Shown in pieces: positions 56,033-64,000 of a stretch of DNA of 64,000 nucleotides. A program made the translations under genes and the position numbers. Each line of letters begins with the position of its first letter. Within the stretch, counting starts at the first letter, position 1. Under the pieces are notes generated by a model. That model was given only the letters and a program-made list of their open reading frames with translations. It was not told the origin of the DNA and made no database searches. Source of the DNA: Thermoanaerobacter pseudethanolicus ATCC 33223 (GTDB lineage: Bacteria; Bacillota; Thermoanaerobacteria; Thermoanaerobacterales; Thermoanaerobacteraceae). Location: positions 1-64,000 of the forward strand of contig NC_010321.1 of assembly GCF_000019085.1 (NCBI RefSeq). The letters run 5' to 3'.

Positions 56033-57817
56033 GTGAAGAAAAAAGATAATGTAAGTGTGTTAACAGGCTTAGTAGACATGATTTCACCGCAGGCTCTTGA
56101 GTTTAACGCAAAGCAGGTCGTATTTAATGACCAGCTTGCAAGAGTTTTAGTCATTGCGGGTTATCCTCCTAAAGTAAATGCTGCATGGCTCTCAAGAATC
56201 GCAGGTATGCCGGGAGTGGTATGTTCGGTACACATTGAGCCATCTGACCCTACAGATTTGATAAACAGTTTAAATAAAGCAATTGGCGAGTATGCAGGAA
56301 GGCTTGAAATGGGAGGCAATGCCCTCACAATGCAGAGGACAGAGCAGGCTTTGAAAGACGCAGAAGAATTGATGAGAAAAATAGACCAGGAGCAGCAGCA
56401 GGTATTTTACGTTACAGTCATCCTTATGGTCCTTGCCCCTAACCAGCAGGAGCTTGATAGAAGAACACGTCAGGTTGAAGCAGCTCTAGCAGCTTCAGGT
56501 ATGAGGGGCAGAGTCCTTATATTCCGCCAAGAAGAAGGACTTAAAGCAGCAGGGCCCTTCTGCACACTGCCGGATGAGGTTAAAGAAGCAGGAGCAAGGA
56601 ATATGCCTGCTGAAACTGTTGCTGCTTCATTTCCTTTTACTGCCTCAGGAATAAACGATGGAAGTGGTATTGTTTTGGGAAAAGATAGAGATGGAGGATT
56701 GGTTTTAGTTGATATATGGAAGCGTGGTGGAGATAGGACAAATTCCAACTGGACTATTCTTGCAAAGCCTGGAGCAGGAAAGAGCTTTACTGCAAAAATG
56801 CTACTCTTAAGGGAGTACATGCAGGGAAGCAGAGTGATAATCATAGACCCAGAAAGAGAGTATAAGGAGATGTGCAGAAAGCTTGGAGGTGTGTGGATTA
56901 ACTGCACAGGCGGTGAAGGAAAGATAAATCCACTTCAGGTAAGATTAAGGCCTGTTGAGGAGGAAGATGAGGAAAACGCAGTTTTTCAAAGCCCATTAGC
57001 TTTACACATACAGACCTTAAGAACTTTCTTCAGTTTATACCTCAGAGACCTTACAGACACAGAAAAAGCAGCTTTGGAGGATGCATTAGTGGAAGTGTAT
57101 AAGGAAGCAGGAATTACATGGGATACAGATCCAAGAGGTGTTCCAAATGATAAATGGCCTACTGTGAAAGAGCTTTATGAATACTGTGTGAAAAAGGCGG
57201 AAGAAAATCCTGAAACCTATGGAAGGCTTTCAGTGCTTTTAAAAAGAGCAGCAGAAGGAGCAGACTCGTACCTTTGGGCAGGCCCAACTGCCGTAGAAGC
57301 TGACTCTGATTTTATTGTTTTTGACGTTCATGATTTACAGAATGCAGAAGACCAAGTTAAAAGAGCGCAGTACTTCAATGTCCTTTCTTTTGCATGGAAT
57401 ATACTTGAAAGGGATAGAAGAGAGAGAACTGTTTTGGTTGTGGATGAAGCATGGATGCTTGTTGACCCTCAAACGCCTCAGGCAATAGCATTTTTGAGAG
57501 ACACATCAAAGAGGATAAGGAAGTACAACGGAAGCTTAATTGTCATAAGCCAGAACGTTATAGACTTTTTAGCACCAGAAGTGCAGAGGTACGGCCAAGC
57601 GCTTTTAGACAACCCGACCTACAAGCTTCTTTTAGCTCAAGGAGAAAAAGACTTAGAGGCAATAACAACTCTTATGAACCTTTCTGAAGCAGAGCATGAC
57701 CTTCTCGTAAATGCAAAAAGAGGAGAAGGTCTTTTTGTTGCGGGCACACAGCGAATTCACATAAAAATTGAGGCAGCACCTTATGAAATGCAGTATTTAA
57801 CTGGAGGCGGAAACTGA
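56033..57817 (+). CDS. virB4: VirB4-like ATPase (split VirB4, part 2)
   Basis: This energises the type IV secretion channel. The 594 residues have Walker A KPGAGKSFTAK (about 245-255), Walker B VLVVDEAWMLVD (about 465-475) and the late ARGEGLF-type motif KRGEGLFVAGTQR. GTG 56033 follows GAGGTG; GTG 56024 overlaps that site. It lies 14 bases after part 1 and overlaps the M23 gene by one base. Confidence 0.93.
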   Translation: MKKKDNVSVLTGLVDMISPQALEFNAKQVVFNDQLARVLVIAGYPPKVNAAWLSRIAGMPGVVCSVHIEPSDPTDLINSLNKAIGEYAGRLEMGGNALTMQRTEQALKDAEELMRKIDQEQQQVFYVTVILMVLAPNQQELDRRTRQVEAALAASGMRGRVLIFRQEEGLKAAGPFCTLPDEVKEAGARNMPAETVAASFPFTASGINDGSGIVLGKDRDGGLVLVDIWKRGGDRTNSNWTILAKPGAGKSFTAKMLLLREYMQGSRVIIIDPEREYKEMCRKLGGVWINCTGGEGKINPLQVRLRPVEEEDEENAVFQSPLALHIQTLRTFFSLYLRDLTDTEKAALEDALVEVYKEAGITWDTDPRGVPNDKWPTVKELYEYCVKKAEENPETYGRLSVLLKRAAEGADSYLWAGPTAVEADSDFIVFDVHDLQNAEDQVKRAQYFNVLSFAWNILERDRRERTVLVVDEAWMLVDPQTPQAIAFLRDTSKRIRKYNGSLIVISQNVIDFLAPEVQRYGQALLDNPTYKLLLAQGEKDLEAITTLMNLSEAEHDLLVNAKRGEGLFVAGTQRIHIKIEAAPYEMQYLTGGGN

Positions 57818-58761
57818 TGCATATTTTAAGCAAAATACTTCTGGCTTTTCTGCCGGATGATTTGGAGAGCATTTTTAAATTTGCTCTTCTTTTTATTGTT
57901 GTTCCTGCTTTATTGATAGCTCTTCTTTTTGCAGGACCTATTACTGCAGCAGAAAAGATACCATTGATTAATACAGAGCAGGTAAAGATGTATATATACA
58001 CCGCAAATAAGGTAAGTGACAGCACAAAGAACAAATACAGTCAAAGGATACAAATTGACTGGAGACAGCTTGTTGCTATAGATGCTGTGAGATTTCAGCA
58101 GGATTTTAGCAAAGCAAATCCTGCTGAAATAGAAAAACTTGCTAAGATGTTTATTAAAAAAGTAGATGAAGTAGAAGAAATAGAAGGAGAATTTCCAAAT
58201 CAGGTTGTAAAAAAATATGAGGTATATAAGCTTAGAAGTTTAGATGAAGTTTTAAGTCTTTTAAACTTTTCTACTGCGGAAAAAGAAAAAGTTAAAGAAT
58301 TTATTGAGTTTGATTTTTCGCTTTTGTTAAATTCAGCAGCAAATTTGCCAGACAATTGGGCAGCAGTAGAGAAAAATTTTAAGTGGCCAGTACCGGGAGT
58401 ATATAGAATTACTTCAGGTTTTGGTCCGAGAGTTGATCCAGTATATGGGACAATGGGTTTTCATAGTGGAGTAGATATTGCAGCACCTACAGGGAAAATT
58501 GTTATAGCTGCAGCTGATGGAGAAGTAGGTTATGCAGGTTGGAATGGAGGCTATGGTAATGTGATTTATATAACACACAATGGAGGTTATGAAACAAGAT
58601 ATGCTCACTTATCAAGAATAGCGGTTAAAAAGTGGCAGAAGGTTAAGGCAGGAGACATTATAGGATACGTTGGCTCTACAGGCAAAAGTACGGGACCGCA
58701 TTTGCATTTTGAAATAAGGATAAATGGGCAGGCCGTAGATCCACTTGGATTTTATAGATAA
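57817..58761 (+). CDS. M23 peptidase, VirB1-type cell-wall hydrolase
   Basis: The 314 residues have a transmembrane anchor (FALLFIVVPALLIALLFAG, about 22-40), an alpha-helical extracellular region and a C-terminal LytM domain with HSGVDI and HLHFEIR zinc motifs. The enzyme should cut peptidoglycan cross-bridges so the conjugation or pilus apparatus can cross the wall. The ATG overlaps the virB4 stop (TGATG). Confidence 0.92.
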   Translation: MHILSKILLAFLPDDLESIFKFALLFIVVPALLIALLFAGPITAAEKIPLINTEQVKMYIYTANKVSDSTKNKYSQRIQIDWRQLVAIDAVRFQQDFSKANPAEIEKLAKMFIKKVDEVEEIEGEFPNQVVKKYEVYKLRSLDEVLSLLNFSTAEKEKVKEFIEFDFSLLLNSAANLPDNWAAVEKNFKWPVPGVYRITSGFGPRVDPVYGTMGFHSGVDIAAPTGKIVIAAADGEVGYAGWNGGYGNVIYITHNGGYETRYAHLSRIAVKKWQKVKAGDIIGYVGSTGKSTGPHLHFEIRINGQAVDPLGFYR

Positions 58762-58775
58762 CAGGAGGTGATTTT

Positions 58776-59357
58776 TTGCTTATTTCTGTTATTGCTTCTG
58801 ATGAAATTAAGAACAGTCTTAATGATGTAGGGAATGTCGTTTTTCATTACAATGAGATGTTACAACAGCAAAATATAAAAGATGTTTTTTACTCTTTATC
58901 AAGAATTAATACTGATGTACTTATTTTGGACCTTGATTTTGTAAATTCAAAAGATTTTATTACAGTTTTACAAGGATACAGAATAGCAAGACCACATACA
59001 AGGATAATTGTCATTATAAATAATAGGGTAGCAGGTGACCAAACAATTGCAACTATAGTGAGTCTTGGAATATATGACATAGTAACAAATAAAGAAGCTG
59101 TAAAGGAGGTTGTTTTCTCCCCTCCTGCAACATATACACAGGCTGCAAGATGGCACACAGGAGAGTTCTTAAATTTTGGTGTTCATGACAAAGATAACGA
59201 AAAAGGCATTGTAGGAGAAATTAACATTGCTAAAAGACAAATAGAAGGTATAGTTAAATTTTTAGGTGAGAGTTATAACTGCAGAAATTTAAACGAAGGT
59301 TTATTAAAAATTGAACAGCTTTTAGTAAAGGAGGTTCTTTATGAGCAGGATTATTAA
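58776..59357 (+). CDS. Receiver-like protein (separate CpaE/TadZ N-terminal domain)
   Basis: The 193 residues start MLISVIASDEIKNSLNDVGN and contain VLILDLDFVNSKDFITVLQG and RIIVIINNRVAGDQTIATIV, the alternating pattern of a receiver domain without the full phospho-acceptor pocket. TadZ/CpaE proteins usually carry such a domain in front of a MinD ATPase; here the ATPase is a separate gene (59889). TTG 58776 follows AGGAGGTG. It may localise the pilus machine. Confidence 0.6.
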   Translation: MLISVIASDEIKNSLNDVGNVVFHYNEMLQQQNIKDVFYSLSRINTDVLILDLDFVNSKDFITVLQGYRIARPHTRIIVIINNRVAGDQTIATIVSLGIYDIVTNKEAVKEVVFSPPATYTQAARWHTGEFLNFGVHDKDNEKGIVGEINIAKRQIEGIVKFLGESYNCRNLNEGLLKIEQLLVKEVLYEQDY

Positions 59358-59883
59358 AATTGCTTTAATAACGGCTGTAGTTTTTGCAGCTTTTATGTTT
59401 GTGTTTATGCAGAACATACAGAAAACAGAAAAGGTAGTTGTGGTAGAAAAGGACATACCAGCAGGAACAGTTATTTCGCAGGATGCTGTAAAAGTTACTG
59501 ATGTACCTGCTTCAGTAGTGAGACCAAATTATGCTAAAAGTTTAGCTGATGTTATAGGAAAAGTTGTGAAAGAAGGAAGAGTACAAGGAGATTTTATTCC
59601 TGTTGAAATTTTAACTTCTCAAGATGAAAAATTATTAGAGGCAGGACATGTTATTATGACTATACAAATTGATAAAGTAGAGGCAAAGACACTTCAGTCA
59701 GGAGATACAGTTAGTTTTATAGTGTTTGACCAAACAGGGTCAAAGGTGTTAGAAGGTTTTAAAGTAATTTCTGTGTTTTCAGATTCTGATAAAGCTAATT
59801 TAATTTTAAATGCAGATTTAAACGCTGCTTCAGAGCTTGCACCGTATATTAAACTTAACTCATTTAAAATTGTAAGAAGGTGA
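59341..59883 (+). CDS. cpaB: CpaB/RcpC-like SAF-domain protein
   Basis: The 180 residues have one N-terminal transmembrane helix (IIKIALITAVVFAAFMFVFM) and the SAF/CpaB domain (VVEKDIPAGTVISQDAVKVT and VQGDFIPVEIL). In Tad systems CpaB is a periplasmic or wall-region assembly protein. AAGGAGG precedes ATG 59341, which overlaps the previous gene by 17 bases. Confidence 0.88.
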   Translation: MSRIIKIALITAVVFAAFMFVFMQNIQKTEKVVVVEKDIPAGTVISQDAVKVTDVPASVVRPNYAKSLADVIGKVVKEGRVQGDFIPVEILTSQDEKLLEAGHVIMTIQIDKVEAKTLQSGDTVSFIVFDQTGSKVLEGFKVISVFSDSDKANLILNADLNAASELAPYIKLNSFKIVRR

Positions 59884-59888
59884 TAAAA

Positions 59889-60605
59889 ATGGTTATTACA
59901 ATATTCAGTCCTAAAGGTGGTGTGGGAAAGACTACACTTACTTTAGCACTTGCAAAAGTGCTAAGTGAAAAGAGTAGAGTATGTGTTTTAGAATGTGATT
60001 TTTCTCCCGGTGATTTTGTGTCTTTACTTGATTTAGATAAGGAAAAAAACATAGTTAATGCATGTCTTGGAGACTATAAAGCCTGCATTCAGAGGCCTCA
60101 GGGAGAAAAATTTGACGTCATAGTCGGTGGTTTTCCAGACATGCAGGAAAACTTAAAGTATGCGGATATGGAAAAGCTTATTAAAAGTCTTTCAAATGAA
60201 TATGATTATGTGCTGATAGACTTACAGCCTCAGATTTCTGAGGTTACTGTCGCAGCACTTTTAAAAGCTGACAAAGTTTTGTTTGTAATGGAAGATGATA
60301 TATCCGCAGTCTCAAGAACAGTTGGAATGTTTGAGTATTTAAGACTGCATGGATTTTTAGATGCAGGCAGGACCTGTGCAGTAGTTAATAAAGTGAGAGG
60401 GAAAAAGAAGTACATCACTGCTGTAGACCTAGGGATACCGGTTATTTACCACATCCCCTATCTTCGAAAATTAAATGAGTACAAAGATAAGAAAATGCTG
60501 AAGCATGCCAGAAACTTAAAAGATGCTCTTTTTGGAGTAAAAAAAGAAAAATCCTTGTGGAGGAGGCTTGTGAATGGCTTTAAGAGAGTTAAGCAGAAGA
60601 ATTAA
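59889..60605 (+). CDS. cpaE: MinD/ParA-type ATPase (CpaE/TadZ-like)
   Basis: The 238 residues begin MVITIFSPKGGVGKTTLTLA with the deviant Walker A of MinD/ParA, followed by LECDFSPGDF and YVLIDLQPQ, and end with a basic amphipathic tail (SLWRRLVNGFKRVKQ) likely to touch membrane. Position between CpaB and CpaF marks it as the Tad localisation ATPase. ATG 59889 follows AGAAGG; GTG 59880 is an alternative. Confidence 0.85.
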   Translation: MVITIFSPKGGVGKTTLTLALAKVLSEKSRVCVLECDFSPGDFVSLLDLDKEKNIVNACLGDYKACIQRPQGEKFDVIVGGFPDMQENLKYADMEKLIKSLSNEYDYVLIDLQPQISEVTVAALLKADKVLFVMEDDISAVSRTVGMFEYLRLHGFLDAGRTCAVVNKVRGKKKYITAVDLGIPVIYHIPYLRKLNEYKDKKMLKHARNLKDALFGVKKEKSLWRRLVNGFKRVKQKN

Positions 60606-61731
60606 TGATGGAGCAGTGGATGTTGAGAAAATGACAGATGAGATAAGGGAAATTATGATGAAGCACCACGGAAAGCCCAACATCAAGGATATACTGAGAG
60701 AAGAAGTGAAAGAGTATCTCAAAAAGAAATATCCTTTTGCACTAGATAGACTTATAGAATACACGGAAATGCTCTACTCTTCTCTTTACGGATTGGGAAT
60801 TATAGAGAAGTACCTTAAGGACCCGGAAGTTACAGACATACATGTGAACGGCACAAAAATAATGTACAAGAAAGCAGGAGTAAAAATAGACGCAGAAGAA
60901 GAGTTTCCAAACGAACAGGCTGTGAGGGTTATACAGGACAGAATCCTTGCACCTTTAAATAAATCAATCAACATAGCAAATCCTTCACAGGATGCAGAGC
61001 TTTATGACGGCTCTCGTGCTCTTTTAGTTATACCTCCAGAGTCTGATAAGCCTGTCATAATTATCAGAAAGCACAATCTCTTAAATGTACCTTTAAAAGA
61101 ACTAGTAAAAACTACAATAGGTCTTACGAAAGAAATGCAGGAGTACTTCAAAAAGGCGGTAAAAGACAGAAAAAACATCATAGTTGCAGGAGAAACAGGC
61201 GCTGGAAAGACGACTTTTATCAACTCTTTAGGCTTTGAGATTCAGGAAAAGCATGTAGTAGCAGTTTTAGAGGATACAAGAGAGATTAAACTTCATATAC
61301 CCTATGTCTACTACTTCAAAACGAGAAAAGGAACGGCTGAAGCAAGAAGCGTAACTTACTCTGACATACTCAACGACTGCTTGAGAGCAGACCCTGATAG
61401 AATAATTCTCACTGAGATAAGAACACCTGAAAGCGCCTATGAGCTTATCCACGTTTTAAATTCAGGCCACAGAGGCTCTATGACAACAATACATGCAAAT
61501 TCCTGCTTAGATGCTTTGTTAAGGCTTGAAATGCTAATTCAGGAGTTTAAAAACCTTGACTACAGAATCATAAGAAAGCTCATCTCAAGAGCAGTCGACA
61601 TTGTCGTGTTTTTGAGGCTTACGGAGGATGAAAAAGGAAATTTAAAAGGCAGAGAGCTTGCTGAAGTTATTGAAATTGAGGGCATAGATGAAAACGGAGA
61701 CTACATTTTAAAGCATGTGGTAGGTGATTAA
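60574..61731 (+). CDS. cpaF: CpaF/TadA secretion ATPase
   Basis: This hexameric traffic ATPase of the VirB11/GspE superfamily powers pilin polymerisation. The 385 residues contain PEVTDIHVNGTKIMY, Walker A GETGAGKTT (about 206), the Asp box EDTREIKL, Walker B RIILTEIRTPE and the His box GHRGSMTTIHANS. ATG 60574 follows AGGAGG and overlaps the MinD gene by 32 bases. Since no separate VirB11 is seen, it could also serve the conjugation channel (inference). Confidence 0.93.
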   Translation: MALRELSRRINDGAVDVEKMTDEIREIMMKHHGKPNIKDILREEVKEYLKKKYPFALDRLIEYTEMLYSSLYGLGIIEKYLKDPEVTDIHVNGTKIMYKKAGVKIDAEEEFPNEQAVRVIQDRILAPLNKSINIANPSQDAELYDGSRALLVIPPESDKPVIIIRKHNLLNVPLKELVKTTIGLTKEMQEYFKKAVKDRKNIIVAGETGAGKTTFINSLGFEIQEKHVVAVLEDTREIKLHIPYVYYFKTRKGTAEARSVTYSDILNDCLRADPDRIILTEIRTPESAYELIHVLNSGHRGSMTTIHANSCLDALLRLEMLIQEFKNLDYRIIRKLISRAVDIVVFLRLTEDEKGNLKGRELAEVIEIEGIDENGDYILKHVVGD

Positions 61732-61732
61732 T

Positions 61733-62638
61733 GTGGCAGTCTCTTTTTTATTCGGCGCAGCTGTTTTTATGGTGGTAGTTCTTTTGTACAGTATTAGGGA
61801 AAATAAAAGGCTCAAACTTAAAAGAAGGCTGGAGAGGCATTTAGTGATATCACAAAAGAATGAGTTTAGTATAGTGGATTTATTTGGTTTAGGAAGCTTT
61901 ATTGAGAAGTTAGAGAAAAAGCTTAAAAAAAGCGGTATTAAGGTAGATGCAGAGGAAGTGTTTTTGTGGTTTATACTTTTTACTATTGTGATACTTGTAT
62001 TTTTGAGCTTTAAAGGTTTTACTTTATTAGGTTTTACACTTCCTGTTATGCTTTATTATCTTATAGACTATATTTTAGACTATTTAGGGAGAAGAAAAAT
62101 AAGAAAAACTGAAGAGCAGTTTAGAGATTTTGTTAAAATGCTAGGAGCATATCTTAAAATGGTACCAAGCTTTGCTGGAGCTTTTATAAAGGCAGCTGAG
62201 GAAGCTGAAAATCCTTTAAAAGAGCACACAGACAGAGTTCTAAGGAGATTTCAGTTAGGAGAAGATTTAGAAGAAGCATTAAAAGAATTTAAAAATATAG
62301 AAAGCACATATATAAAAGTATGGATTGACAGCATTATTTTTGCAGTGAGGATGAAATCTGATTTATCGAGAGTGTGTGAGAGGACAGCTAAAAAACTTTA
62401 TGAGAGAATAAAAATGTCAAACAGAATTGCTGCCATGACTGTGCAGGCAAAATCTTTAATGGTTTCTCTGGTAGGCATTATGGCTTTTATGATTGTTTCA
62501 ACAGTGTCAGTTAGCCCTGATTTTATCAGGACTTTTTCTTCTCCTATAGGGAAATTAGTAATTGCTTATGCTGCTTTGAGCTACTTTATATCAACACTTT
62601 ATATTCTAAAAAGAATAGACAGGGAGATGGAACTATGA
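61733..62638 (+). CDS. tadB: TadB-like pilus platform protein
   Basis: The 301 residues have an N-terminal transmembrane helix, a helix pair (FLWFILFTIVILVFLSFKGF and LLGFTLPVMLYYLIDYIL), the T2SSF domain (FRDFVKMLGAYLKMVPSFAG) and two C-terminal helices. GTG 61733 is favoured because AGGTGA precedes it; GTG 61724 is possible. It overlaps tadC by four bases. Confidence 0.88.
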   Translation: MAVSFLFGAAVFMVVVLLYSIRENKRLKLKRRLERHLVISQKNEFSIVDLFGLGSFIEKLEKKLKKSGIKVDAEEVFLWFILFTIVILVFLSFKGFTLLGFTLPVMLYYLIDYILDYLGRRKIRKTEEQFRDFVKMLGAYLKMVPSFAGAFIKAAEEAENPLKEHTDRVLRRFQLGEDLEEALKEFKNIESTYIKVWIDSIIFAVRMKSDLSRVCERTAKKLYERIKMSNRIAAMTVQAKSLMVSLVGIMAFMIVSTVSVSPDFIRTFSSPIGKLVIAYAALSYFISTLYILKRIDREMEL

Positions 62639-63384
62639 GAAAGATTGTTTCAGAAAAACACCTTCAAAAACTTGGAATAAGACAGGACATGATAGAAAAG
62701 TGGGATAAGGAAATTAAAGCAGTCGGAGGAGTGAAAATATTTTTTTTTAAAGCTCATGATGTACTTGAGCTTTTTTCTTTTGGAGTTCTAATTTTGGGAG
62801 GCCTTATAGTTTTGTCAGTAGTAGGAACAGTAAACGGGGCAAATATTTTTGCTCTTTTATCTGTAGTTACAGGTTCAATTATTATGTTCTATCAATACTG
62901 GAAAAAACCAATAGACAGCTACAGGGAGAGCTTCTATAAAGAAGAAGAGCTCCCTGCTGCTATAGAAATCTTTATAAATGGTTTGGAGGTGGGAATGAAT
63001 AAAGAAAATATTATCAGCTACATTGTTAGAACTAGAGAGGGGGTGGTAAGAGATTTATTACATGAGGCACAGGTAAGGCTCGACACAGGAAGCTCTTTAA
63101 AAGATGCACTCACTTATGCAGCTTCTAAAAGTTTAAATGACCACTTTAAAAGATTTGTAAAAATTATTACAGGAGAATTTGCATCTGAACAAGATATTAA
63201 AGAAAATTTAGAAGAACTTTTAGATGAAGTAAGAGAAATAAATTACAATAAAAAGACGGAAAGTGCATCTGTGCTTGACAACAGCTTATTCTTCCCTATT
63301 TTCTTAGGGTACTTTATCCCAATTTTAATAATCTTTGCACTGCCTTTTGTTCTGTCTTTAAAAGGCTTTTTTAATTTGTTTTAA
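62635..63384 (+). CDS. tadC: TadC-like pilus platform protein
   Basis: The 249 residues show the second T2SSF domain of Tad systems: LPAAIEIFINGLEVGMNKEN and ARTREG-like VRTREGVVRDLLHEAQ. Two helices flank the front (VLILGGLIVLSVVGTV and IFALLSVVTGSIIMFYQYW) and one ends the protein (PIFLGYFIPILIIFALPFVL). The ATG overlaps the tadB stop (ATGA). Confidence 0.87.
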   Translation: MRKIVSEKHLQKLGIRQDMIEKWDKEIKAVGGVKIFFFKAHDVLELFSFGVLILGGLIVLSVVGTVNGANIFALLSVVTGSIIMFYQYWKKPIDSYRESFYKEEELPAAIEIFINGLEVGMNKENIISYIVRTREGVVRDLLHEAQVRLDTGSSLKDALTYAASKSLNDHFKRFVKIITGEFASEQDIKENLEELLDEVREINYNKKTESASVLDNSLFFPIFLGYFIPILIIFALPFVLSLKGFFNLF

Positions 63385-63417
63385 AAAATAACAAAAATTT
63401 CAAGGAGGTAGATTTTA

Positions 63418-63639
63418 ATGATTAGAAATATGTTAATGAAAGTTCAAAACATGGTGAGAAAATTTTTAAAAGACAGAAAGGGTGAGAGTCATCTTTTGTC
63501 TGTTATAGGGATGATAGCAATAGTTGTAGGAATACTTGTTGTGGTATCACCTACTATAAGGACAAATGTTTCAAATATGGTTACAAATGCTCTCAATACT
63601 GCTTCTGGCTTCTTCTCCAATGCCGTTCAAGGCAAGTGA
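63418..63639 (+). CDS. Flp/Tad-type pilin-like protein (73 residues)
   Basis: A short basic leader (MIRNMLMKVQNMVRKFLKDR) ends in KG, followed by E and a hydrophobic helix: GESHLLSVIGMIAIVVGILV. This resembles prepilin cleavage after glycine with a polar residue at +1, followed by an alpha-N pilin core. AAGGAGG precedes the ATG. It is the likely major subunit of the ICE pilus. No prepilin peptidase is seen within the window. Confidence 0.7.
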   Translation: MIRNMLMKVQNMVRKFLKDRKGESHLLSVIGMIAIVVGILVVVSPTIRTNVSNMVTNALNTASGFFSNAVQGK

Positions 63640-63646
63640 TAAACAA

Positions 63647-64000
63647 GTGATAAAGATGATAAGAAGATTTTTAAAAGACAACAGGGGAGCTTCGCAGCTT
63701 ATTTCTACAGCTGCCCTGCTCCCTATCCTCCTTTTTATCATGGCTTCTATAGTTAATATTTCTGTTGTAAGCAACATGCAGACATTGGTCAATGAAGCAG
63801 CCTTTGAAGGAGCGAGGATAGGAATAAAGTCAGACACTCCAGAGCAGACTGCTCAGATGGCTGTACTTAATTTTGGGGATGGAATAACTGGATGGAAAAT
63901 GGGAGACAGGCTTGCTGTTAGTACATCACTAAAAAATGACATGCTCACAGTAGAAGTTAGATATACTTTTTACCTTTTAGGAGGGCAGCAGAAGACTCTT
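63647..64000 (+). CDS. TadE-like pseudopilin, cut by window end
   Basis: The open frame starts at GTG 63647 or ATG 63656 and reads MIRRFLKDNRGASQLISTAA then LLPILLFIMASIVNISVVSN. It continues past the window without a stop (at least 115 residues). The leader RRFLKDNRGAS and following hydrophobic helix fit TadE/TadF minor pilins. It lies 7 bases after the pilin gene. Confidence 0.75.
   Translation, partial: MIKMIRRFLKDNRGASQLISTAALLPILLFIMASIVNISVVSNMQTLVNEAAFEGARIGIKSDTPEQTAQMAVLNFGDGITGWKMGDRLAVSTSLKNDMLTVEVRYTFYLLGGQQKTL

Larger units (their letters stand above)
33432..64000. mobile_element. Integrative and conjugative element (left part, continues past window)
   Basis: The segment holds an integrase at a tRNA gene, divergent XRE regulators with an ImmA-like protease, a replication initiator, partition genes, a toxin-antitoxin pair, oriT-like DNA, relaxase, coupling protein and type IV secretion proteins, then Tad pilus genes. 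Gene content and the tRNA target define an ICE. The right end is not reached, so its full size is unknown (more than 30.5 kb). It has itself received a group IIC intron and a 3.2-kb transposon. Confidence 0.92.

Noticed and set aside
33480-64000. CRISPR array or Cas genes
   Set aside because: No regularly spaced repeats with unique spacers were seen; the only regular repeats are the 22-bp iterons, which have constant C-rich spacers.

Overview
The window is AT-rich DNA starting at a chromosomal replication origin. Gene content and order (dnaA-dnaN-S4 protein-recF-remB, gyrBA, Gram-positive murT/gatD, T-box leaders, namA) indicate a thermophilic, low-GC Firmicute, most likely a Thermoanaerobacter species. 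This assignment comes from protein recognition, not from a database search.

Positions 1 to about 33,430 are core chromosome. The order is: oriC and replication genes; a GH31 alpha-glucosidase; murT/gatD on the minus strand; gyrB-gyrA; namA; a T-box-controlled branched-chain amino acid operon (ilvN-ilvC-leuA-leuC-leuD-leuB-ilvD-ilvB); an FMN-riboswitch riboflavin operon (ribD-ribE-ribBA-ribH); an AI-2E-type permease; a TnpB-like gene whose first codons carry a nonsense mutation; lepB; a serine T-box with serS; and tRNA-Ser(TGA), tRNA-Ser(GCT) and tRNA-Arg(ACG).

From the 3' end of tRNA-Arg (33,431) to the window edge lies one large integrative and conjugative element (ICE), entered through a tyrosine integrase. 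It has a control module (two divergent XRE regulators, an ImmA-like protease, four GAAC-N5-GTTC operators). Next come a replication module (initiator with five internal 22-bp iterons) and an HD-GYP protein. A toxin-antitoxin pair follows, then a ParM/ParR-like partition module with a repeat-rich candidate centromere. A group IIC intron comes next. The transfer module holds a candidate oriT, an RHH accessory protein, a MobP-type relaxase, VirD4, VirB2-, VirB6-, VirB3- and VirB4-like proteins and an M23 peptidase. It runs directly into a Tad-type pilus gene set (receiver-like protein, CpaB, MinD/CpaE ATPase, CpaF, TadB, TadC, pilin, TadE), which is cut by the window edge.

Three observations stand out. 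First, a compact ICE operon joins a Gram-positive type IV secretion system to a Tad pilus assembly line. Second, 22-bp iterons lie inside the initiator gene, out of phase with its reading frame. Third, a 3.2-kb three-gene transposon (zinc-finger protein, DDE transposase, AAA ATPase) sits in prgI/virB3 with clear terminal inverted repeats and a 6-bp target duplication; removing it on paper restores the prgI reading frame exactly.
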